Below, one piece after another: positions 1-5,896 of a stretch of 25,288 nt of DNA (within the stretch, counting starts at the first letter, position 1; each line of letters begins with the position of its first letter). A program made the translations under genes and the position numbers. The stretch is from DASYQV01 sp036005125 (GTDB lineage Bacteria > Acidobacteriota > Vicinamibacteria > Vicinamibacterales > UBA2999), in NCBI GenBank assembly GCA_036005125.1, contig DASYQV010000007.1, positions 1 to 25,288 of the forward strand. The letters run 5' to 3'. The notes beneath the pieces were generated by a model. That model made no database searches. It saw nothing but the letters and a program-made list of their open reading frames with translations, and had not been told where the DNA came from.

Positions 1-161
1 ATCGCCTCGAGCTCCTGACCGAGACGCGCGTTCTCCTCGATCGCCCGCGCCTGTTCCGCTCGAAGCTTCGCGACGAGCGACACCAGCAGTTTGATCTTTT
101 CTTCGAGCCGATCGATAGGCTCGAGATCGACCGTTCCCTCAACCGCCGCCTGCTTCGCCAT
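1..161 (-). CDS. Coiled-coil protein, ZapB-like, N-terminal part only (runs off left edge)
   Basis: An open frame starts at ATG 161 and continues leftward out of the window; 53 codons are visible and no stop is seen. AGAGGA lies directly before the ATG. After about 15 residues the protein becomes a charged amphipathic helix (LEEKIKLLVSLVAKL, then AEQARAIEENARLGQELEA) with leucine or valine at heptad spacing, as expected for a coiled coil. Small coiled-coil proteins of the ZapB/DUF904 type often follow pheT in related gene orders and precede zapA, so a role in assembling the division ring is a reasonable guess from context. The sequence alone supports only 'coiled coil'. It follows pheT on the same strand after 138 bases. 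Confidence 0.6.
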   Translation of the reverse strand, partial: MAKQAAVEGTVDLEPIDRLEEKIKLLVSLVAKLRAEQARAIEENARLGQELEA

Positions 162-232
162 TCCTCTACGCTCCGATTCAATCTGAATACGCCCGCATGG
201 TGCCACTTCGAACGGCAAAGGTCAAAGGGAAC

Positions 233-262
233 GGCTCGGGACTCAGGGCTCGGGGCTCCAAG
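233..262. repeat. Heptad repeat locus A (downstream of pheT)
   Basis: Four consecutive 7-base units GGCTCGG, GACTCAG, GGCTCGG and GGCTCCA lie between pheT and the coiled-coil gene. The unit resembles the one between rplT and rpmI. I see no clear reverse-complement block here. Apart from this, the 162-299 gap holds nothing I recognise. Confidence 0.6.
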
Positions 263-299
263 CGTGACACGTATCGGGTGAGTCAAGTGCAGCCGCGGA

Positions 300-2354
300 T
301 CAACGTTGCACAGCTCCGTATTTCCCCCTAAGTGCGCCGACGATTGCTTCCATTGCTTCCTGCACTTCGGCATCGGTCAGCGTACGTTCCGACGAGCGGA
401 AGGTGAGGCGCAATGAGAGGCTGATCTTTCCCTCGGGAATGCCCTTGCCCTGATACCGATCGAATTCGCGGATGCGGACGAGCGTTGGGGGCGCGGCCTC
501 ACGGATGGTCGCGCGCACCGCCTCGGCTGACAGCGTGTCCGGGATCAGAATCGACACGTCCCGTGTCACCGATGGATACCGCGGAAGAGGTTCGACCCGG
601 ATCTCTCCGGCGCCTGCCAGACGCTCCGCGGCGTCGAGATCGAGCTCGGCCACGTAGACCGGGTCGGCCCCCGGCAGACCGTGCGCTTCGGCCACCGCCG
701 GGGCGAGCTGTCCGAGCACGCCCAGCTTCATGCCATTGGATGCCGTTCGGAGTGAACCATTCTGGACGAGGGCAGCAGACCGGCCGGGCACGAGCCACGG
801 CTCCTGATGCGGGTCGGTGCGTGCCTCGATGCGCAATGCCTGACAGAGCCGCTCCACCACGCCCTTGATGTCGAAGAAGTCAACGTCGCGGGCGCCGCCG
901 CTCCAGTGGTCCAGACCGCCGTTGCCCGTCCAGGCGCATGCGACGACGCGATGCTCGCCGAGTGATTTCGAGAAGCGCGCCCCAATCTCGAACAGACGCA
1001 CGTCGCGCTGCTCACGCCGGCGGTTGTGTGACACCGCATCGATCAGGCCAGGCAGGACCGACGGACGAAGGACGGCAAAATTCTCGGACAGCGGGTTGGC
1101 AATCGGCACGAGCTCGTCCCGATCGGCGAACGGCGCGGCGGCGGGCTCGGCCATGAATCCAAAGGTCACCGCCTCCGAGAAGCCGGCCGCCGTCAGGACA
1201 GTGCGCAGATGACGCGCACGCACGATGCGCGGGTCGGGCGGCGGCGCGGGTGCCGCAAGCGCGGGGAATGTCACGGGCAGACGATCGAAGCCGTAGTGGC
1301 GTGCCACTTCCTCAATCAGGTCCACTTCGCGCTGCGCGTCCACTCGGCGGGTGGGCACCGTCACGGACCATCCCTCGGCCGTATCGGCCGGCGAGAACCC
1401 GAGCGCTTCGAGGATCCGCCGGGCGTCGGCGTCGGGAATGGCGGCGCCCATCAGGCCGGCGATCTTCTCGCGACGCAGGCGAAGGGTGCGGGGCCCGATC
1501 GGCTGAGGATACCGGTCAACGATCGTTCCCCGTGCGCGGCCCGCGCCAATGAGGTCGAGCAGCGCGCACGCGCGCGCCATCGCGGTGGCAACCACGTTCG
1601 GATCGCCACCGCGCTCGAAGCGGATGCTCGCCTCGGTCTTGAGGCCCAGTTTCTTGCTCGTGCGCCTGGCCGACAGCGGGTTGAAGTAAGCAGCCTCGAA
1701 CACGATCGTTTTCGTCGAGGCAGATACCTCCGAGTCGGCACCGCCCATCACCCCGCCAATGGCAATCGGCCGCTCGGCGTCGGCGATCATCAACATGTCG
1801 GGCGTGAGCTCCCGGAGCTGGCCGTCGAGCGTCCGAAGCGCCTCGCCCGGCCTCGCGCGACGCACGCGGATCCGGGCGCCGCCGATGCGCGCGAAGTCGA
1901 ATGCGTGCATCGGCTGGCCGAGCTCCAGCATCACATAGTTGGTGATGTCGACGATATTGCTGATCGGCCGGACACCGGCCGCCTGCAGGCGCGCCTGCAT
2001 CCAGCCGGGAGAGGGTCTCATGGTGACGTCTGCGACCGCGCCGGCATAGCGCGGGCAGAGGTCAGGGTCCTCGATCGTGACGTCGATGTCGGCGTGGTCG
2101 GCGGCCGACAACGCGACCGGCGCCGGCTGCGCGATCTCGAGCCCGTACGCCGTTGCCACCTCGCGCGCCATCCCGACGACCGACATGCAGTCGGGCCGGT
2201 TCGCCATGATCTCGAAATCGAGTACCGCGTCGCCGTCGGGCAGGGTGTCGATGCTTTCCACGGCAAAGCCGCGCACCGACATCGTCCGCGCGATCACCTC
2301 GGCCGTGCCCGGGACGTTCACGAAGTCACGAAGCCAGGAGACGAGTATTTTCAT
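300..2354 (-). CDS. pheT: Phenylalanine-tRNA ligase beta subunit, short form without the tRNA-binding OB domain
   Basis: The 684-aa product is the beta chain of the (alpha-beta)2 enzyme that charges tRNA-Phe in the cytoplasm. The start MKILVSWLRDFVNVP is typical. After about 35 residues the chain passes straight into the block VLDFEIMANRPDCMSVVGMA, which in standard ~790-aa PheT follows an EMAP-type OB fold of roughly 110 residues. That domain is absent here. The B3/B4 editing region (about 100-290, with GGVMGGADSEV), the B5 domain (about 290-370) and the catalytic-like core are present. The last ~95 residues are an FDX-ACB anticodon-binding domain (LPRYPSVTRDVSILIP). The gene follows pheS after 165 bases that are filled by a 9-base-period repeat. 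Short PheT variants exist in several phyla, so this is likely functional rather than damaged. Confidence 0.96.
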   Translation of the reverse strand: MKILVSWLRDFVNVPGTAEVIARTMSVRGFAVESIDTLPDGDAVLDFEIMANRPDCMSVVGMAREVATAYGLEIAQPAPVALSAADHADIDVTIEDPDLCPRYAGAVADVTMRPSPGWMQARLQAAGVRPISNIVDITNYVMLELGQPMHAFDFARIGGARIRVRRARPGEALRTLDGQLRELTPDMLMIADAERPIAIGGVMGGADSEVSASTKTIVFEAAYFNPLSARRTSKKLGLKTEASIRFERGGDPNVVATAMARACALLDLIGAGRARGTIVDRYPQPIGPRTLRLRREKIAGLMGAAIPDADARRILEALGFSPADTAEGWSVTVPTRRVDAQREVDLIEEVARHYGFDRLPVTFPALAAPAPPPDPRIVRARHLRTVLTAAGFSEAVTFGFMAEPAAAPFADRDELVPIANPLSENFAVLRPSVLPGLIDAVSHNRRREQRDVRLFEIGARFSKSLGEHRVVACAWTGNGGLDHWSGGARDVDFFDIKGVVERLCQALRIEARTDPHQEPWLVPGRSAALVQNGSLRTASNGMKLGVLGQLAPAVAEAHGLPGADPVYVAELDLDAAERLAGAGEIRVEPLPRYPSVTRDVSILIPDTLSAEAVRATIREAAPPTLVRIREFDRYQGKGIPEGKISLSLRLTFRSSERTLTDAEVQEAMEAIVGALRGKYGAVQR

Positions 2355-2387
2355 AGCGTGCCATCGAGCGGGGTGTCCGCGCGACGA

Positions 2388-2519
2388 CGTCGAGACCGCA
2401 GAGACGATTTCAACGCGGAGCTCGCCGAGTCCGCGGCGTTTTCCTTCTTTCCACGTCCTCGGCGTGCTTCGCGTGCTCTGCGTTTGAACGTCTTTGCGCC
2501 CTCCGCTCCCTCCGCGATC
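2388..2519. repeat. Period-9 inverted repeat locus B (pheS-pheT junction)
   Basis: Two blocks of degenerate 9-base units fill most of the pheS-pheT gap. On the plus strand 2451-2520 reads as units such as GGCGTGCTT, CGCGTGCTC, CGCCCTCCG and CTCCCTCCG. The other block, 2389-2440, holds units such as GCAGAGACG and CGGAGCTCG, which are reverse-complement-like to the first. Together they can form a long imperfect hairpin with its tip near 2440-2450. It begins at the pheS stop codon. Confidence 0.7.
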
Positions 2520-3611
2520 TCAGATGGGGAACTGTTCCAGGAATCGCAAATCGTTCTCATAAAAGAGTCGGATGTCGTCGACGCCGTACTTCAGCATCGC
2601 CACCCGCTCGAGCCCCATGCCGAACGCGAAGCCCGTGACCTGCTCCGGGTCGTATCCCACCGCTTCGAAGACGGCCGGATGCACCATGCCGCTGCCGAGA
2701 ATCTCGAGCCACCCGGTTTGCTTGCACGTCCGGCAGCCCGACCCGCCGCAGCTCTGACAACTGATGTCAACCTCGGCGCTCGGCTCGGTGTACGGGAAGA
2801 AGCTCGGACGGAGGCGGACGCGGACATCGCCGAACAGGTCGTGCATCATCGCCTCGAACGTGCCCTTGAGATCGGCAAGGGTCACGTGCTCGCCGACGAC
2901 GAGCCCCTCGAACTGCTGAAACATCGGCGTGTGGCTGAGATCGAGGTTGTCGCGGCGATACACACGGCCGGGCACGATGATGCGCACCGGCGGCGGGTAG
3001 GTCTTCATGTAGCGGATCTGCATCGCCGAGGTGTGCGTCCGGAGCAGCGTCGCCGCCCGTACCTGTGCCTCGGGCACGCGGCCGCGGTGCGCGCCCCAGG
3101 TGCCGCCGACGATGGGCGCGGCGAGGTACAACGTGTCCTGCATGTCGCGCGCGGGATGATCGGGCGGCATGTTGAGCGCTTCGAAGTTGTGATAGTCGTC
3201 CTCGACCTCGGGCCCCTCGATGATCTCGTAGCCCATGCGCATGAAGATGTCTTCCACCTGCTGGCGAACGCGCATGAGCGGATGGATGCGGCCCATGGGC
3301 AGATCCCGCCCGGGCAGCGTCACGTCCACGGCGCCGGCCGGAGGGCGGGTCTCGGCGAGCTGCCGCCGCTTCTCCTCGAGGCGCTCTTCGATTTCCGTCT
3401 TCAGGACGTTGACGAGCTGTCCGAACTCGCGGCGGGATTCGGCCGGGAGCGTCCCGAGATTCCTGAGCAGCATGGTGACCGATCCGGACTTCCGGCTCAG
3501 GAAGTCCGCGTTCAGGGCCTGGAGCTTCTGTTCCGTATCGGTCTGCCCCAGCTGCGCGTGAAACTCGGCGCGTAGGGCGTCGATGGCCGTTTTGTCGAGG
3601 GCCTCTTTCAT
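2520..3611 (-). CDS. pheS: Phenylalanine-tRNA ligase alpha subunit
   Basis: Catalytic alpha chain of phenylalanyl-tRNA synthetase, 363 aa from ATG 3611. The frame is open further upstream to a GTG at 3632, but those seven codons are made of the repeat upstream of the gene, so I prefer the ATG. The N-terminal ~90 residues form the usual coiled-coil tRNA-contacting arm. Class II motifs follow: TSAMQIRYM, then GRVYRRDNLDLSHTPMFQQ (motif 2), and near the end FGMGLERVAMLKYGVDD (motif 3). A cysteine cluster CQSCGGSGCRTCKQTGW lies before the motif GSGMVHPAVFE, as in many bacterial PheS. No clear Shine-Dalgarno precedes the ATG, because the upstream sequence is the AT-rich repeat. Confidence 0.96.
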   Translation of the reverse strand: MKEALDKTAIDALRAEFHAQLGQTDTEQKLQALNADFLSRKSGSVTMLLRNLGTLPAESRREFGQLVNVLKTEIEERLEEKRRQLAETRPPAGAVDVTLPGRDLPMGRIHPLMRVRQQVEDIFMRMGYEIIEGPEVEDDYHNFEALNMPPDHPARDMQDTLYLAAPIVGGTWGAHRGRVPEAQVRAATLLRTHTSAMQIRYMKTYPPPVRIIVPGRVYRRDNLDLSHTPMFQQFEGLVVGEHVTLADLKGTFEAMMHDLFGDVRVRLRPSFFPYTEPSAEVDISCQSCGGSGCRTCKQTGWLEILGSGMVHPAVFEAVGYDPEQVTGFAFGMGLERVAMLKYGVDDIRLFYENDLRFLEQFPI

Positions 3612-3612
3612 C

Positions 3613-3708
3613 TGCGATTGGCGATTTGTCACGTGTGATTTACGAACCAGCGCATCGAATCACAAAATCATGAATCAGAAATCGCAAATCACAAACGATA
3701 AATCACGG
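3613..3708. repeat. Heptad inverted repeat locus C (upstream of pheS)
   Basis: On the plus strand 3613-3640 has units TGCGATT, GGCGATT, TGTCACG, TGTGATT. From 3657 to 3706 seven units follow in the opposite sense: GAATCAC, AAAATCA, TGAATCA, GAAATCG, CAAATCA, CAAACGA, TAAATCA. The two blocks are imperfect reverse complements separated by about 16 bases. This is a local AT-rich patch in a GC-rich region, directly abutting the pheS start. The rest of the gap to 3779 shows nothing clear. Confidence 0.75.
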
Positions 3709-3779
3709 GTCGGGATAGGTGTGGGCTCGCAGCCCTTCGCGGACCATTCGACCATTTTCTTCACACGTGAGCTGTGGGA

Positions 3780-4271
3780 TTAGAGCCGCTCATAGACTGC
3801 AGGAAACAGAACAGGCCTCAGCAGGAATTCGACAGCCTCGCCCACCCTGTGGAACACTCGGGTCCCGGAGCACAGTTCGACGTTGTCCGATTCGTCCAGC
3901 GTGAAGTTCAGGCGGAACACGAATTCCACGAACTCGCGCTCCTGCTCCACGGTGCGGGTCATATTGCAGTACACGACGTGCGCCTCGTAATCGGGACGAC
4001 ACTCCAGGGCCACGCGGGGAGGCGTCCCTTTGGTAACGCAAAATCCCTCGCGTGGCAGCGGCTGGAATTCAATCTCGCTGCTGCCAAGGTGAGCCTTGCG
4101 CCTGTACTCATCGATGGCCGCACCGACTTCTGCGACCAGGCCTCGCATCAGGTCCGGCGCTTTGTCTTTGATCACCGTGCTCTGGTGTTGGTGCTGCTCC
4201 AATGCGAGATGCAGCCGCTCCGCCCGTTCCCGCGTATGCAGCAATCCCTCGTCTATCCAGTCGCTTGCCAT
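3780..4271 (-). CDS. Conserved-looking hypothetical protein, 163 aa
   Basis: I do not recognise this gene. It is a complete frame with an ATG start, codon use like its neighbours, and no signal peptide or membrane segment. The first ~70 residues look helical and charged (LLHTRERAERLHLALEQHQHQ). The second half looks like alternating beta strands (RVALECRPDYEAHVVYCNMTR, REFVEFVFRLNFTLDESDNVEL). It sits inside the usually tight rplT-pheS pair, 179 bases after rplT and 168 before pheS, and has its own promoter-like sequence at 4278-4307. This suggests insertion into the translation cluster rather than a translation role. It may be a lineage-specific cytoplasmic protein. Confidence 0.75.
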   Translation of the reverse strand: MASDWIDEGLLHTRERAERLHLALEQHQHQSTVIKDKAPDLMRGLVAEVGAAIDEYRRKAHLGSSEIEFQPLPREGFCVTKGTPPRVALECRPDYEAHVVYCNMTRTVEQEREFVEFVFRLNFTLDESDNVELCSGTRVFHRVGEAVEFLLRPVLFPAVYERL

Positions 4272-4277
4272 CGCGAC

Positions 4278-4307
4278 ACCTTAACGATAGTGTTCGCCGT
4301 GCGTCAA
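4278..4307 (-). promoter_or_regulatory. Putative sigma70-type promoter of the 163-aa gene
   Basis: On the minus strand TTGACG (4307-4302) and TAAGGT (4283-4278) are separated by 18 bases. The -10 box ends only six bases before the ATG at 4271, so transcription would start at or near the start codon, giving a leaderless or nearly leaderless message. No Shine-Dalgarno is evident, which fits. The box match is moderate. Confidence 0.4.
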
Positions 4308-4450
4308 CAGCCAGGCTTTGGTGAGCCGCGGACTACGACGTCGGTTCGGATTGGCGGTGCGGACATTCGCCGGTCGCGGCTTCTGCCGCGCCCGGCTGGG
4401 TGGCTTGCCCTACGGGGTCCGGCGAGCTCCGGGGGTACGTCCCGTGCGGC

Positions 4451-4822
4451 TCACGCGTTGGCGGGGGAGGGCAGCGCGGCCTTTGCCTGCGAGGCGACGG
4501 CGGCAAACGCCGCCGACTGAGTGGCCGCCAGGTCGGCGAGCACCTTGCGGTCGAGCGTGATCCCTGCGGCCTTGAGGCCGCGGATCAGCTGCGAATACGT
4601 CAGGCCGTTCTCATGGGCGGCCGCGTTGATGCGGACGATCCAGAGGCGACGGTAGTCCCGCTTCTTCTGCTTCCGCCCGACATAGGCATACTTTGCTGCC
4701 GTATCGACCGATTCCTTGGCCGCACGATACAGCTTGCTCTTGGTCTGGTAAAAGCCCTTTGCGCGTGCGAGCAGCTTCTTCCGCTTCGCCCGGCGAACTG
4801 TTCCACGCTTTACTCTCGGCAT
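4451..4822 (-). CDS. rplT: 50S ribosomal protein L20
   Basis: Early-assembly large-subunit protein that binds 23S rRNA and in many bacteria also represses its own operon. The 123-aa product has the full family signature: MPRVKRGTVRRAKRKKLLA, AKGFYQTKSKLYRAAKE, KRDYRRLWIVRINAAAHE, and GLTYSQLIRGLKAAGITLDR. The C-terminus has a short alanine-rich tail. It lies downstream of rpmI in the classic infC-rpmI-rplT order. The 155-base gap from rpmI is unusually long because it is filled with heptad repeats. The next gap, 4272-4450, shows only the promoter noted for the following gene. Confidence 0.98.
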   Translation of the reverse strand: MPRVKRGTVRRAKRKKLLARAKGFYQTKSKLYRAAKESVDTAAKYAYVGRKQKKRDYRRLWIVRINAAAHENGLTYSQLIRGLKAAGITLDRKVLADLAATQSAAFAAVASQAKAALPSPANA

Positions 4823-4838
4823 CTCTGTAAACCTCGAA

Positions 4839-4981
4839 GGGACTCGGGACTCGAGGCTCGGGGCTCGAGTCCTGAAATCGCGGCGCCTCGGGACTCGAGA
4901 GTCGGGACCCGAGCCCCGAGTCCCAAGCCTCGAGCCGACGCGTTCGGCTTGCTGCCTACCGCTTCCCTGCCTACTGCCTAC
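4839..4981. repeat. Heptad inverted repeat loci D and E filling the rpmI-rplT gap
   Basis: Strict 7-base phasing runs over most of the gap. Block 1 (4839-4873) is GGGACTC, GGGACTC, GAGGCTC, GGGGCTC, GAGTCCT. After about 15 bases block 2 (4889-4937) is seven units in the opposite sense: CGGGACT, CGAGAGT, CGGGACC, CGAGCCC, CGAGTCC, CAAGCCT, CGAGCCG. A further run with a different unit follows (4947-4981): GCTTGCT, GCCTACC, GCTTCCC, TGCCTAC, TGCCTAC. The last unit contains the rpmI stop codon. In RNA, blocks 1 and 2 would form a very stable hairpin between the two ribosomal protein genes. Confidence 0.85.
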
Positions 4982-5175
4982 TTATATGGCAGCATCCGTT
5001 TGAGCCGATCGGAGTCCTGCTCGGCCACTTCGCGCATGCCACGCATGTGTCGCTTCGACTTCGTTGTCTTGCCGGTCAGAATGTGGCGCTTGAACGCGCT
5101 CGCCCGCATGAACTTGCCCGTCGCGGTCTTCTTGAAGCGCTTGGCCGCGCCCCTGTGCGTCTTGAGTTTCGGCAT
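4978..5175 (-). CDS. rpmI: 50S ribosomal protein L35
   Basis: A 65-aa basic ribosomal protein. The start is the ATG at 5175, giving MPKLKTHRGAAKRFKKTATG, the invariant L35 N-terminus; a longer upstream frame encodes only low-complexity sequence and is not part of the protein. Other family blocks are KRHILTGKTTKSKRHMR and DSDRLKRMLPYK at the end. It lies 64 bases after infC. The TAG stop overlaps the first downstream repeat unit. Confidence 0.97.
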   Translation of the reverse strand: MPKLKTHRGAAKRFKKTATGKFMRASAFKRHILTGKTTKSKRHMRGMREVAEQDSDRLKRMLPYK

Positions 5176-5239
5176 ATCCGTGTCCGACCTGCTCTTGTCA
5201 CGCCGGCAAGCTGTCGCCGGCCGGGGGCGGCTGCCTCCG

Positions 5240-5860
5240 CTATTGTTCCTCTGTCGTGGCCGCCGTCGTCGCCTCGGCACGCGGCGCGGCGCCCTCGCGC
5301 GACGCCGGGCGAGGTGCCGTTTTGCGGCCGACCTTCTGGGTCAAAATCGTGTGCATCTGGTTGCCTTCCTGGCGCGGCATGGTCTCGGGCACGGCCACCT
5401 CGGCCAGCTCCGCAATCAGCCGTTCCAGGATGCGCCGCCCGATCTCGGGGTGCGCCATCTCGCGCCCCCGGAAGAAGATCGTCGCCTTGACCTTGTCGCC
5501 GTCGCTCAGGAAGCGCTCGATGTGCTTCTTCTTGAACTGATAGTCGTGCTCGTCGACCTTCGGCCGGAACTTGATCTCCTTGACCTCGATGACCTTCTGA
5601 TGCTTCTTGGCCTCACGCTGCCGCTTCTGCTCCTGGTACTGGTACTTGCCGAAGTCCATGATGCGGCACACCGGCGGCATGGCGGTCGGGGAAATCTCGA
5701 CGAGGTCGAGACCCTTCTGGCGCGCCAGAGTGACCGCCTGCTGCGGCGGCATGATCCCGAGCTGCTGTCCGGTCTCGTCGATGACGCGGATCTCGCGGAC
5801 CCGGATGCGTTCGTTGATACGAACGCGGTCATCACGTCGGGGCGAACGATCGTAAGCGAT
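5240..5860 (-). CDS. infC: Translation initiation factor IF-3, with ATC start codon
   Basis: IF-3 binds the 30S subunit, blocks subunit joining and proofreads start codons. The first ATG (5752) lies inside the N-domain and would remove the conserved block RINERIRVREIRVID. Extending upstream in frame gives that block and reaches an ATC at 5858-5860 preceded by GGGAGG at 5-base spacing. I therefore place the start at ATC, giving 206 aa. AUU/AUC/AUA starts are the hallmark of infC and allow autoregulation, because IF-3 rejects such codons. The C-domain carries KEIKFRPKVDEHDYQFK and VKATIFFRGREMAHPE. About 30 residues rich in Ala, Thr and Glu form an extra tail. It lies 36 bases after thrS. Confidence 0.93.
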   Translation of the reverse strand: MAYDRSPRRDDRVRINERIRVREIRVIDETGQQLGIMPPQQAVTLARQKGLDLVEISPTAMPPVCRIMDFGKYQYQEQKRQREAKKHQKVIEVKEIKFRPKVDEHDYQFKKKHIERFLSDGDKVKATIFFRGREMAHPEIGRRILERLIAELAEVAVPETMPRQEGNQMHTILTQKVGRKTAPRPASREGAAPRAEATTAATTEEQ

Positions 5861-5875
5861 ATTATCCTCCCTCGT
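5858..5875 (-). promoter_or_regulatory. Shine-Dalgarno and rare ATC start of infC
   Basis: On the minus strand the sequence GAGGGAGGATAATATC places a strong purine-rich Shine-Dalgarno (GGGAGG) five bases before the ATC codon. No ATG or GTG in frame lies between this site and the conserved N-domain, so the site decides the start. Confidence 0.8.
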
Positions 5876-5896
5876 TGTGACGTCAGTCGCGCCGCG

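Noticed and set aside
1209..3575. 788-aa plus-strand open frame
   Set aside because: It is antisense to pheT and pheS, has no recognisable domain, and arises from the GC-rich codon bias of the minus-strand genes. The same applies to long antisense frames at 4400-6244, 6293-8224 and 20453-22171.
5240..5752. IF-3 beginning at the first ATG
   Set aside because: This would delete the conserved N-domain block that is encoded in frame upstream and ends at an ATC with a good Shine-Dalgarno.
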